Assembly (NCBI GenBank): GCA_947085255.1
Contig: CAMTVQ010000009.1
Coordinates: forward strand, 242,188-306,187
Direction of reading: 5' to 3'
DNA length: 64,000 bases
Source: CAMTVQ01 sp947085255
GTDB taxonomy: Bacteria; Bacteroidota; Bacteroidia; Sphingobacteriales; Sphingobacteriaceae
Shown here: positions 52,668 through 61,153 of the stretch, piece after piece
Layout of the letters: each line of letters begins with the position of its first letter
Numbering within the stretch: position 1 is the stretch's first letter
Made by a program: the position numbers and the translations under genes
The notes under the pieces: generated by a model
What the model saw: the letters and a program-made list of their open reading frames with translations, nothing else
Databases searched by the model: none
Told to the model about the DNA's origin: nothing

Positions 52668-53351
52668 TTAAATTCCTGCAATGCAAATCACGATTTCCCC
52701 TTTTAATATATTGTTCTCGAAATGTAATTTTATTTCTTCTAACGAGCCGCGTACGGTTTCTTCAAACACTTTAGTAAGCTCTCGTGATACAGATGCTTTG
52801 CGTTCGGCCCCAAAATGTACCATCATTTCGGTAAGTGTTTTTATTAACCGATGAGGTGATTCGTACAGAATTATGGTGCGGGTTTCGGTTGCAAGTTCTT
52901 TTAGGCGTGTTTGCCGTCCTTTTTTTACAGGTAAAAACCCTTCAAAGCAAAAGCGATCGCTGGGTAAGCCAGAGTTAACCAAAGCAGGCACAAAAGCAGT
53001 TGCTCCGGGCAGGCATTCTATCTCTATACCTTCTTGTATGCAGGCGCGGCTAAGCAAAAAGCCAGGGTCTGATATGGCAGGTGTTCCAGCATCGCTAATA
53101 ATAGCAATGGTTTCTCCGGCTTTTAAAAATTTGATAATTTCTTGCACAGCATGGTGCTCATTGTGCTGGTGGTGTGCCAAAAGCTTTTTGTCGATACCGA
53201 AATGTTTAAGCAATTGCCCTCCATTACGAGTGTCTTCACACAATACTTTATCAGCCTGTTTTAGTGTTTCAAGAGCGCGTAGCGTAATATCTTGCAAATT
53301 GCCTATAGGCGTAGGCACCAAAATTAACTTACCCCAAACAGAATTCTTCAT
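52668..53351 (-). CDS. rsmI: 16S rRNA 2'-O-methyltransferase RsmI
   Basis: A 227-residue SAM-dependent methyltransferase that modifies C1402 of 16S rRNA. It belongs to the tetrapyrrole-methylase fold. Family blocks: LVPTPIGNLQDITLRALETL, VLCEDTRN, AIISDAGTPAISDPG, LPGATAFVPALVNSGLP, FEGFLP and ETRTIILYESPHRL. It is somewhat shorter than E. coli RsmI (about 286) because the C-terminal domain is reduced, which I believe is common in Bacteroidota. It is the first gene of the rsmI-lnt-ompA unit. Confidence 0.94.
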   Translation of the reverse strand: MKNSVWGKLILVPTPIGNLQDITLRALETLKQADKVLCEDTRNGGQLLKHFGIDKKLLAHHQHNEHHAVQEIIKFLKAGETIAIISDAGTPAISDPGFLLSRACIQEGIEIECLPGATAFVPALVNSGLPSDRFCFEGFLPVKKGRQTRLKELATETRTIILYESPHRLIKTLTEMMVHFGAERKASVSRELTKVFEETVRGSLEEIKLHFENNILKGEIVICIAGI

Positions 53352-53386
53352 TTAAACAATATAATAAGCTAAACGTGGCAAAATGC

Positions 53387-53394
53387 TATCTTTG
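53387..53394 (+). promoter_or_regulatory. Candidate -7 element of serS
   Basis: TATCTTTG matches TAnnTTTG, 25 bases before the serS ATG at 53420. No TTG is seen 19-20 bases upstream. Confidence 0.4.
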
Positions 53395-53419
53395 CAACTC
53401 ATTTTTGTAACCAAATACA

Positions 53420-54691
53420 ATGCTGCAAGTTAATTATATCCGCGAAAATAAGGACGAAGTTTTAAAGCGTTTAGCTATAAAGAATTTTAAACAATTAGAC
53501 TTGGTAAACGACGTGTTGGATCTGGACCAAAGCAGACGATTTGCACAACAACAACTAGACAATACTTCGGCGCAAGCCAATACTGTTGCCAAGCAAATTG
53601 GCGAGTTTATGAAAAATGGCGACCGTGATAAAGCAGATGAACTAAAAGCAAAAACCACCTATTTTAAAGAGGATGTGCGCCAGCTAAGCGAAGACTTAGA
53701 AGAATTGGAAGAAAAGTTAACAGCAAAATTGGTGCAACTACCTAACTTGCCACATAGCTCTGTGCCCAAAGGAAATACACCCGAAGAAAATGAAACCGTG
53801 TTGGAGCATGGCGCCATTCCAACATTACCAGAAACAGCCTTACCCCATTGGGAACTAGCTGCCAAGTATGATATTATTGATTTTGAACTGGGTAATAAAA
53901 TTACCGGAGCAGGCTTTCCTGTATATAAAGGTAAAGGTGCGCGTTTGCAACGTGCGCTAATTAATTTCTTTTTAGATAGTGCCGAAAAACAAGGTTATAG
54001 AGAAATTCAGCCACCTATTTTGGTAAATGAGGCTTCGGGATTTGGTACGGGGCAATTGCCCGATAAGGAAGGACAAATGTACCACGTAGGTATTGATGGC
54101 TTGTACCTTATTCCTACAGCAGAGGTACCTATTACCAATTTGTACCGTGATGTAATTGTAAAAGAAGAAGAGCTGCCGATAAAGAATTGTGGGTACACGC
54201 CTTGTTTTCGTCGTGAGGCTGGTTCGTATGGTGCACATGTGCGCGGGCTTAATCGCTTACACCAATTTGATAAGGTAGAGGTGGTGCAAATTGCGCATCC
54301 AGACGAATCATACAAAATATTGGAGGAGATGAGTGTGTACGTGCAATCCTTGTTGCAAGCATTAGAATTGCCTTACCGCGTATTGCGCCTGTGTGGTGGC
54401 GATATGAGTTTTGGATCGGCACTTACCTACGATATGGAAGTATATTGTGCAGCACAAGCCCGTTGGTTGGAAGTAAGTTCGGTTTCTAACTTCGAAACGT
54501 TTCAGGCAAATAGATTAAAGTTGCGGTATAAAAACAAAGAAGGTAAAACTCAACTGGCACATACCTTAAATGGTAGCGCATTGGCTTTACCGCGTATTGT
54601 AGCTTCGCTGTTGGAGAACAACCAAACCGAAAAAGGTATCCGTATTCCAAAAGTATTGGTGCCTTATACCGGATTTGAGTATATTGATTAG
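53420..54691 (+). CDS. serS: Seryl-tRNA synthetase
   Basis: A 423-residue class II synthetase. The N-terminal antiparallel coiled-coil arm (about 28-105) binds tRNA-Ser. Motif 2 is visible as CFRREAGSYGAHVRGLNRLHQFDKVE. Motif 3 is the late NGSALALPRIVASLLEN, ending VLVPYTGFEYID. Length is standard. It is divergent from rsmI and has a perfect terminator downstream. Confidence 0.97.
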   Translation: MLQVNYIRENKDEVLKRLAIKNFKQLDLVNDVLDLDQSRRFAQQQLDNTSAQANTVAKQIGEFMKNGDRDKADELKAKTTYFKEDVRQLSEDLEELEEKLTAKLVQLPNLPHSSVPKGNTPEENETVLEHGAIPTLPETALPHWELAAKYDIIDFELGNKITGAGFPVYKGKGARLQRALINFFLDSAEKQGYREIQPPILVNEASGFGTGQLPDKEGQMYHVGIDGLYLIPTAEVPITNLYRDVIVKEEELPIKNCGYTPCFRREAGSYGAHVRGLNRLHQFDKVEVVQIAHPDESYKILEEMSVYVQSLLQALELPYRVLRLCGGDMSFGSALTYDMEVYCAAQARWLEVSSVSNFETFQANRLKLRYKNKEGKTQLAHTLNGSALALPRIVASLLENNQTEKGIRIPKVLVPYTGFEYID

Positions 54692-54720
54692 GGCTGTAGT
54701 AATAAATAAACTAAGGCGCA

Positions 54721-54758
54721 ATAAAAAACCCTCGATAAATTTATCGAGGGTTTTTTAT
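54721..54758. terminator. Perfectly palindromic bidirectional terminator after serS
   Basis: A 38-base perfect palindrome (19 bases each side, no spacer), with AAAAAACCCTCGAT on one side and its complement on the other. The U-run works on both strands and serves serS and the convergent small secreted protein gene. Confidence 0.9.
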
Positions 54759-54782
54759 TTACAACTACTAAGTAGCAGCGTA

Positions 54783-55319
54783 TTATTTTGCTGTTGAAAC
54801 TTTCAAACCTTTAGCTTTCTTACGATCTTTAGTTTGTTTGCGGATATCGCCTTTCTTTACAAGTAAAATGGCATTTGCACCATCTTTATCTAAGTAGAAG
54901 AAAGAAGTATCATAGCGCATTTTTCCGTTTCCTGTACTCCAATCGTCAGCAGCAATTTGATATAAGTTGTTTTGGTTGCGGATAAATTGAATACCACGGT
55001 TTACACCTTCTTCATAACGTACTTTTACCGATTTTTTGGTAAAGTCTTCGCAAATGCCTTGTGTTTCTTTTGCAATTACAATGGCTTCATCTTTTCCTCT
55101 ATCTTCAAAGTTGATTTTACCAGCATCAAGTTTGATGTCTTTTTTATTGCTTTTTCTGCTTAAGATAATTTCCTTAGAAATGTAAAACTGAACCTGACGA
55201 AGGCTTAGTTCATTACCATCTAATTTATCTCTCATTTCTTGAGTAAATGGAATTTTCTTTTGTGCGAAAACAGAAACGGTACAAAGTACTGCAATGATTA
55301 TTAAATAAATTTTCTTCAT
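54783..55319 (-). CDS. Secreted protein of unknown function, Lys-rich
   Basis: A 178-residue protein with a clean signal peptide (MKKIYLIIIAVLCTVSVFAQ) from ATG 55319; a longer frame adds 17 unlike residues. The mature part is Lys-rich (ends KDRKKAKGLKVSTAK) and has the pattern of a small beta-sheet domain (LRQVQFYISKEIIL, DEAIVIAKETQGICEDF, DTSFFYLDKDGANAILLVKKG). I do not recognise the family. It is 63 bases downstream of lspA and may be transcribed with it. Confidence 0.75.
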   Translation of the reverse strand: MKKIYLIIIAVLCTVSVFAQKKIPFTQEMRDKLDGNELSLRQVQFYISKEIILSRKSNKKDIKLDAGKINFEDRGKDEAIVIAKETQGICEDFTKKSVKVRYEEGVNRGIQFIRNQNNLYQIAADDWSTGNGKMRYDTSFFYLDKDGANAILLVKKGDIRKQTKDRKKAKGLKVSTAK

Positions 55320-55382
55320 TTGCTTTATATTTTTTGGCAGTGTAAAATAACGGAAATTAATTGATTGCAAAAAATTAATTGT

Positions 55383-55973
55383 TTATAAACTATCTACGTC
55401 TTTTTCTGGTTCTTGATTTTCGGGGAATATTCTTTTCTGAAAAATCAATATTACGGCTACGCCTACGCTTATAGAGGCATCGGCCAAATTAAATACCGGA
55501 CGAAAGAAAACGAAATCCTCGCCACCCCAAAGAGGGAACCAGTTAGGCAATTGCGTATGAAATAACGGAAAATAGAACATATCTACCACTCTACCGTGCA
55601 ATAGTGTTTCGTAATCAAACAAGAGTCCGTAAAAAACGCTATCTATAATATTACCAATAGCGCCAGCAAAAATTAAGGCAATACTGGTGATGAGTAAATG
55701 GTGGTAACGGTGCTTAATAGCATACGCTAAGCCATAACCAATACCGCCTACCGCAATAATGCGGAATAAACTTAAAAATAGCTTACCGTATTGCCCAGCA
55801 AATTCGAATCCGAATGCCATGCCATTGTTTTCGGTAAAATGAAGCAAAAACCAGTTGCCAAAAACAGCTACTTCTTCACCTAAAAAGAAATGTGTTTTGA
55901 TATATAGCTTGATACCTTGATCAAGAGCAATAATAAGTAAGGCAAGCGAAAACGGTTTTATGTAAGATTTCAT
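55383..55973 (-). CDS. lspA: Signal peptidase II (lipoprotein signal peptidase)
   Basis: A 196-residue inner-membrane aspartyl protease with four helices that removes the signal peptide of diacylated prolipoproteins. Catalytic Asp residues are in GNIIDSVFYG and FNLADASISVG. NNGMAFG near residue 50 is also conserved. It is about 30 residues longer than E. coli LspA because of a loop between helices, common in Bacteroidota. Needed for GldK, GldB and the OmpA-like lipoprotein. Confidence 0.95.
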   Translation of the reverse strand: MKSYIKPFSLALLIIALDQGIKLYIKTHFFLGEEVAVFGNWFLLHFTENNGMAFGFEFAGQYGKLFLSLFRIIAVGGIGYGLAYAIKHRYHHLLITSIALIFAGAIGNIIDSVFYGLLFDYETLLHGRVVDMFYFPLFHTQLPNWFPLWGGEDFVFFRPVFNLADASISVGVAVILIFQKRIFPENQEPEKDVDSL

Positions 55974-55978
55974 TATGA

Positions 55979-56050
55979 AATTTGAGGATTTGGGAATTTG
56001 AAGATGTAAGGATTATTTGTGTAACGCTCACGTCTTCAAATCCTCAAATT
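55979..56050. repeat. Palindromic word repeat between lspA and the TraR/DksA-like gene
   Basis: AATTTGAGGATTTG (55979-55992) is complementary to 56037-56050, and AAGATGT to ACGTCTT inside. The left arm has one extra 8-base word (GGAATTTG). It fills the gap between the two genes. Confidence 0.65.
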
Positions 56051-56053
56051 AAG

Positions 56054-56440
56054 TTAAGAAGCTTGTTTCAGTTTTGCTTCCATGCTTAAAGTAGCATGGG
56101 GTACTGCGCGTAAACGTTCTTTAGGAATAAGCTTGCCTGTTTCTCTACAAATACCATACGTTTGGTTTTGTATACGAATGAGTGCGTTTTCTAAGTTGTC
56201 AATAAATTTCTTTTGACGAGCAGCTAACTGATTGATGTGTTCTTTTTCTAGTGTGGCAGATCCATCTTCTAGCACTTTAAAGGTGCCAGCTGTATCATCT
56301 GTACCATTTCCATTAGGGTTGCTAAGTGTATTTGTTAAAATACTAAATTCGCTTCTAGCGGCTACTAATTTTTCTTGAATAAGTTCTTTAAACTCTTTTA
56401 GTTCGGCGTCTGAGTACCTTGTTTTTTCTGTGGATTCCAT
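56054..56440 (-). CDS. TraR/DksA-family protein lacking the zinc finger
   Basis: A 128-residue protein with the DksA/TraR layout: N-terminal coiled coil (about 12-90) with an acidic tip, then the C-terminal finger region. That region reads YGICRETGKLIPKERLRAVP followed by HATLSMEAK. The four zinc Cys of classic DksA are reduced to one (C, then T, S, A), while the surrounding GKxIPxxRLxAxPxAT pattern is kept. It should still bind RNA polymerase through the secondary channel, by inference. It lies just after ileS on the same strand. Confidence 0.88.
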   Translation of the reverse strand: MESTEKTRYSDAELKEFKELIQEKLVAARSEFSILTNTLSNPNGNGTDDTAGTFKVLEDGSATLEKEHINQLAARQKKFIDNLENALIRIQNQTYGICRETGKLIPKERLRAVPHATLSMEAKLKQAS

Positions 56441-56457
56441 TATGGTGTAATAATAAA

Positions 56458-59400
56458 CTATGCTTTGTAGATATGTATTTTTAATGTAATTGATTCTATT
56501 TCAATGCTATCGGAACTATTAATAGAATCGGATATTAGTAACTCGGTTGCCAAAATTTCGGCGCAAATATATACTAAATTCGATTCGATTGCTTTCCTTA
56601 ACGCAGAATTGCTTTCGATAGATACAATTATCTTATCGGTAACTTCAAAACCTTTTTCTTTACGCAAATTTTGTATGCGATTGATAAGCTCTCGGGCTAT
56701 TCCTTCTGCTTTTAATGTTTCGGTAAGGGTAATATCTAAGGCTACGGTAAGTTTGCCCATAGAGGTTACTTGCCAACCTGGAATATCTTCTGAGCCTATT
56801 TCAACGTCTTCGGTCTCGATTTTGAATTTTGAATTTTGAATCTGGAATTCAAAAAAGCCTGTACTTTCCAGTTCTGAAATTTGAGCTTGGTTCATGGCTG
56901 CAATGGCAACACCTAAATCTTTCATTAAGCTGCCAGCCTTTTTGCCTAGTATCTTAAAGTTGGCTTTGATATTTTTCACCAAAATACCCGAAGCGTCATC
57001 TATATATTCGATTTCTTTGAGGTTGGTTTCTGATAGAATAAGCTCTTTTACACGTTCTACTTTGGTTTTAAATCCCTTATCTAAAACAGGTAAAAGTGCC
57101 TTTTGTAGCGGCTGGCGTACACGTATATCTACTTTTTTGCGCAACGACAATATCATCGACGAAATATCCTGTGCCAATTGCATACTTTCGTTCAATGAGG
57201 CATCTATACAGCTAGTATCGGCTTTGGGCCAGTAGCTCAAGTGCACAGAATCTGCACCGTGGTGTAAGTTTTTATACAACCAATCGCTAAAAAATGGAGC
57301 TATCGGGCTCATCAACTGCGCCGTTACGCTTAGGCACTCAAACAAAGTTTCGTATGCGGCTTTTTTATCTTCGGTCATTTCGCCACGCCAAAATCTTCGG
57401 CGACTAAGGCGTACGTACCAATTGCTCAAATGCTCATCAACAAATGTATCAATAGCTCTTGCTGCGCGGTGTGGTTCGTAGTTTTCGTAGCACTCTTCTA
57501 CCTCGGCAATCAAGGTATGCAATGCCGAAATAATCCATTGGTCCAGTTCCGAACGGTCTTTTAGCGCTACTGTATTGTTTAAGTCAATATCAAAATCATC
57601 AATATTGGCATATAAAGCGAAGAATGAGTAGGTATTGTATAATGTTCCAAAAAATCTACGTTGTACTTCGGTAATTCCTTCGAGATTAAATTTTAGATTT
57701 TCCCAAGGTGCGGCATTGCTAATCATGTACCAGCGGGCTGCATCGGCACTATAGGTATCAATAGTTGTAAACGGATCAGCAGCATTGCCCAAACGTTTAC
57801 TCATTTTGTTTCCGTTTTTATCGAGCACTAATCCATTGGAAACTACGTTTTTAAAAGCAACAGAATCAAATAATAATACAGCTATAGCATGTAAGGTAAA
57901 AAACCAACCACGTGTTTGGTCCACCCCTTCGGCAATAAAATCGGCTGGAAATAATCCTTTTAAATCGGCAACTGAGTTCGGTTTTAAATGATGTTGCGCA
58001 TAAGGCATGGCACCGCTATCGAACCAAACGTCAATCAAATCGGGCTCGCGGAACATCTTTTTGCCTGATTCGGAAATCAACACAATATCATCTACATACG
58101 GACGATGAAGCTCTACCGCTAATTTTGAATTTTGAATTTTGAATTTCGACTCAATGCCAGCTTTTGTCGCTTTTTCTACCTCTTTAGTAAGTTCTTCAAT
58201 AGTACCGATGCATTTTTCTTCCGTCCCGTCTTCCGTACGCCAAATAGGTAATGGAGTACCCCAGTAACGACTACGGCTTAAGTTCCAGTCTACTAAATTT
58301 TCTAGCCAGTTACCAAAACGTCCAGTTCCGGTACTTTCGGGTTTCCAGTTGATGGTTTTATTCAACGCCACCATTCTGTCTTTAACAGCAGTAGTTTTGA
58401 TAAACCAAGAATCCAATGGATAGTATAAAATGGGTTTATCGGTACGCCAGCAATGTGGGTAGCTGTGCTCGTATTTTTCTTTCTTAAATAATTTACCTTC
58501 TAATTGTAGCTTTAAGGTGATACGTTCGTCCACGCTTAAATAAGCATTGGTTCTACCTACAATCTGAGCAATTAATTTATTGAGTTCGGATGTTTGCGGA
58601 AGATTTTTTAAGCGTTCTACCTCTGTTTGCTTTTCAGCATCCGATAGGTAGTCTTCTTTTACAAACTCATTGGCAAAGTCGCTTACTTCTTCTATAAATC
58701 GGCCACGTTTATCTACTAAAGTCAAAGAGCCCATGCCGTTTTGCTTACCCACTTTAAAGTCATCCGCACCAAAGCTTGGGGCAATATGTACAATACCAGT
58801 ACCGTCTTCAGTAGTTACAAAATCACCGATTAATACTTTAAAGGCATCTCCTTCTTCTGGTTGGGTATAGGGTAATAGTTGTTCGTATGTAATTCCAGCA
58901 AGGTCTTTTCCTTTACACTCACCCAAAATAGTAAAAGGAATAGCTTTATCTCCTGCTTTGTAATCCGCAAAAGCGATAGCTGCATTAGCTTCAGGAAAAT
59001 ATTTTCCAACTAAATCCTTAGCCATAATCACCACATTAGGTTCGTATGAATATGGATTAAATGTTTTAACAGCTACATAGGTAATATTTTTACCAACTGC
59101 TAAAGCGGTATTAGAAGGTAAAGTCCAAGGGGTTGTGGTCCAAGCTAAAAAAGATAGTCGTAAATCTTTAGTCGTAAGTCCTAAGTCGAATTTACTAATG
59201 ACTAAAGACTGATGACTATCGACTATTTGGAACATCGCTACCGCTGTAATATCCTTTACTTGCTTATAAGTGCCAGGTTGGTTCAGTTCATGCGAGCTTA
59301 ATCCTGTACCCGCAGCTGGGGAATACGGTTGTATGGTATATCCTTTGTATAAAAATCCTTTGTCGTACAGTTGCTTTAGCAACCACCACAGCGATTCTAT

Positions 59401-59865
59401 ATATTCATTTTCGTAGGTAACGTATGGGTTATCTAAATCAACCCAATAGCCCATTTTCTCCGTCAAATCGTTCCATACGTCGGTGTATTTCATTACCTCT
59501 TTGCGGCAAGCGGCATTGTATTCTTCTACACTTATCTTTTTACCAATATCTTCTTTGGTAATGCCTAATGCCTTTTCAACCGCCAATTCTATTGGCAAGC
59601 CATGCGTATCCCAACCACCTTTACGTTTTACCTGAAAGCCTTGAAGTGTTTTGTATCTGCAAAAAATATCTTTTATAGCACGCGCCATTACGTGGTGTAT
59701 ACCCGGCATTCCGTTTGCCGATGGCGGACCTTCGTAAAAATTGAATGGCTTACTTGCTGGACGGGTATCTATACTTTTTTGAAATATGTTTTCCGCCTTC
59801 CAAAATGCTAAAACCTCCTCGCCGATTGCCGGCATATTCAACTGCTTATATTCTCTGTACTTCAA
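56458..59865 (-). CDS. ileS: Isoleucyl-tRNA synthetase with three repeat-derived segments
   Basis: An IleS of about 1135 residues. The HIGH-type site is GPPSANGMPGIHH near residue 45 and KMSK is NKMSKRLGN near 688. Editing-domain and anticodon-domain blocks (WTTTPWTLPSNTALAVG, GVDQTRGWFFTLHA, HRAARAIDTFVDEHLSNWYVRLSRRRFW) are intact. No ATG lies near the start: TTG 59865 gives (M)KYREYKQLNMPAIG, matching family N-termini, and a further in-frame TTG exists at 59895. Three word repeats are in frame: near residues 214-237 in the editing domain, 572-581, and 1005-1015. TraR/DksA-like follows by 17 bases. Confidence 0.95.
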   Translation of the reverse strand: MKYREYKQLNMPAIGEEVLAFWKAENIFQKSIDTRPASKPFNFYEGPPSANGMPGIHHVMARAIKDIFCRYKTLQGFQVKRKGGWDTHGLPIELAVEKALGITKEDIGKKISVEEYNAACRKEVMKYTDVWNDLTEKMGYWVDLDNPYVTYENEYIESLWWLLKQLYDKGFLYKGYTIQPYSPAAGTGLSSHELNQPGTYKQVKDITAVAMFQIVDSHQSLVISKFDLGLTTKDLRLSFLAWTTTPWTLPSNTALAVGKNITYVAVKTFNPYSYEPNVVIMAKDLVGKYFPEANAAIAFADYKAGDKAIPFTILGECKGKDLAGITYEQLLPYTQPEEGDAFKVLIGDFVTTEDGTGIVHIAPSFGADDFKVGKQNGMGSLTLVDKRGRFIEEVSDFANEFVKEDYLSDAEKQTEVERLKNLPQTSELNKLIAQIVGRTNAYLSVDERITLKLQLEGKLFKKEKYEHSYPHCWRTDKPILYYPLDSWFIKTTAVKDRMVALNKTINWKPESTGTGRFGNWLENLVDWNLSRSRYWGTPLPIWRTEDGTEEKCIGTIEELTKEVEKATKAGIESKFKIQNSKLAVELHRPYVDDIVLISESGKKMFREPDLIDVWFDSGAMPYAQHHLKPNSVADLKGLFPADFIAEGVDQTRGWFFTLHAIAVLLFDSVAFKNVVSNGLVLDKNGNKMSKRLGNAADPFTTIDTYSADAARWYMISNAAPWENLKFNLEGITEVQRRFFGTLYNTYSFFALYANIDDFDIDLNNTVALKDRSELDQWIISALHTLIAEVEECYENYEPHRAARAIDTFVDEHLSNWYVRLSRRRFWRGEMTEDKKAAYETLFECLSVTAQLMSPIAPFFSDWLYKNLHHGADSVHLSYWPKADTSCIDASLNESMQLAQDISSMILSLRKKVDIRVRQPLQKALLPVLDKGFKTKVERVKELILSETNLKEIEYIDDASGILVKNIKANFKILGKKAGSLMKDLGVAIAAMNQAQISELESTGFFEFQIQNSKFKIETEDVEIGSEDIPGWQVTSMGKLTVALDITLTETLKAEGIARELINRIQNLRKEKGFEVTDKIIVSIESNSALRKAIESNLVYICAEILATELLISDSINSSDSIEIESITLKIHIYKA
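56820..56844. repeat. In-frame word repeat inside ileS, 3' copy (GAATTTT units)
   Basis: TTTTGAA words recur three times (GATTTTGAATTTTGAATTTTGAATC) and encode QIQNSKFKI on the minus strand, just before the conserved EDVEI ... DIPGW block. Here the peptide appears to replace, not lengthen, a beta-hairpin. Confidence 0.65.
58121..58149. repeat. In-frame word repeat inside ileS, middle copy (GAATTTT units)
   Basis: Three TTTTGAA words encode SKFKIQNSK before LHRPYVDDI. The same words as at 56820-56844 and 46154-46177. Confidence 0.7.
59153..59220. repeat. In-frame palindromic word repeat inside ileS, 5' copy (GACTA/TAGTC units)
   Basis: Words TAGTC and GACTA recur: GATAGTC (59153-59159) pairs with GACTATC (59214-59220), CTTTAGTC (59166-59173) with GACTAAAG (59200-59207). 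On the minus strand it codes the run IVDSHQSLVIS plus KFDLGLTTKDLRLS, just before the conserved FLAWTTTPWTLPSN. Confidence 0.75.
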
Positions 59866-59955
59866 GGTGTAAGGCTTGTTTTTAAGAAGGTGCAAAGTTA
59901 GAATTTTTATTCACAGGTGCTCACCTTGCCTCTACTATTTTATGCATATTTGTGT

Positions 59956-61152
59956 ATGATGCACACACTACGTTTTGGCTGTCTACTACTGCTGCTTGCA
60001 GTGCAAGTAAAGGGACAATCCACCCTGTCTGTTGGTGGGGAAATAACGCTTAATAAGGTAGCTGAAGGGCTTAGTTCCCCTTTAGAAATGGTAACGGCTA
60101 ATGATGGAAGCAAGCGTTTGTTTGTGTTGGAGCAAAAGGGGGCTATTCGAATTATCAAAAATGGAAAGTTGCTAACGGAACCGTTCTTAAATCTTTCAGA
60201 AAAAATAATAAGATTGAACCCCGTGTATGATGAGCGCGGTTTATTGGGTATGGTGTTGCACCCTAACTTTAAAACCAATCGAAAGTTTTACGTGTACTAC
60301 AGTGCGTCTGCCAAAGGCAACAATCATAAAGGAGTATTGGCCGAGTACAAAGCAGCTGCTACCAATGCAGATGTAGCTGAAAATACCGAGCGCATTCTCC
60401 TCGAATTTGCTGAGCCAGAAATGAATCATAATGGGGGTAAACTGGCTTTTGGTGCCGATGGGTATTTGTACATTGCTTTAGGTGATGGCGGCGGTGGTGG
60501 TGACCAACATGGCACTATAGGAAATGCACAAAATCTAAATACTTTGTTGGGTAAAATATTGCGCATTGATGTAGATAAAGGTACTCCTTACAGCATTCCA
60601 CCCGATAATCCTTTTGTAGGAAAAGCCAATTGTCGTCCCGAAATTTGGGCGTATGGATTGCGCAATCCTTGGAAATTTTCGTTTGATAAAAAAACCAATC
60701 GCTTGTTTTGTGCCGATGTAGGGCAGGGCAAATGGGAAGAAGTAAATAGTATCGAAAAGGGGAAGAATTATGGTTGGCGCATTATGGAGGGCTTCCATTG
60801 TTTTAATCCCGAAAAAGATTGCAAGCGTGAAGGTTTGGTGTTGCCCATTACCGAATACGGACACGACGAAGGCAAAAGCGTAACTGGAGGTTATGTGTAC
60901 CGAGGTGCTGCTGCCCCTACTTGGAGTGGTAAGTATATTTTTGGTGATTGGACAGGTCCGCTATTTGTATTGACCGAAATGCCCGATAAGCGCTGGAAGA
61001 GACAAACCATTACGATAAAGAACCCTCCTAAAGATAATTTGTATGTATTGAGTTTTGGCGAAGATGCAGATGGCGAATTGTATTTGTTGAGTAGCGGTGG
61101 TGTTGGTCCGGGTAATAAATCGGGGGCGGTATGGAAACTAAAATTGGAATAA
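59956..61152 (+). CDS. Secreted PQQ-dependent sugar dehydrogenase (sorbosone dehydrogenase-like)
   Basis: A 398-residue exported six-bladed beta-propeller of the soluble glucose/sorbosone dehydrogenase family (Gdh-B-like). Signal peptide: MMHTLRFGCLLLLLAVQVKG from ATG 59956; residues upstream in frame are unlike a start. Family blocks: LVFVLEQKGAIRI-type start, ERGLLGMVLHPNF, EMNHNGGKLAFGADGYLYIALGDGG, GKILRIDVDK, EIWAYGLRNPWKFSFD, GKNYGWRIMEGFHCF, GGYVYRGA and GKYIFGDWTGP. Cys pairs are typical of this subfamily. PQQ synthesis genes are not here, and Bacteroidota often lack them. Confidence 0.92.
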   Translation: MMHTLRFGCLLLLLAVQVKGQSTLSVGGEITLNKVAEGLSSPLEMVTANDGSKRLFVLEQKGAIRIIKNGKLLTEPFLNLSEKIIRLNPVYDERGLLGMVLHPNFKTNRKFYVYYSASAKGNNHKGVLAEYKAAATNADVAENTERILLEFAEPEMNHNGGKLAFGADGYLYIALGDGGGGGDQHGTIGNAQNLNTLLGKILRIDVDKGTPYSIPPDNPFVGKANCRPEIWAYGLRNPWKFSFDKKTNRLFCADVGQGKWEEVNSIEKGKNYGWRIMEGFHCFNPEKDCKREGLVLPITEYGHDEGKSVTGGYVYRGAAAPTWSGKYIFGDWTGPLFVLTEMPDKRWKRQTITIKNPPKDNLYVLSFGEDADGELYLLSSGGVGPGNKSGAVWKLKLE

Positions 61153-61153
61153 T

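Noticed and set aside
59866..59895. TTG at 59895 as the ileS start
   Set aside because: It adds LHLLKNKPYT before the family-like LKYREYKQLNMP; TTG 59865 fits better. Neither can be proven without protein data.
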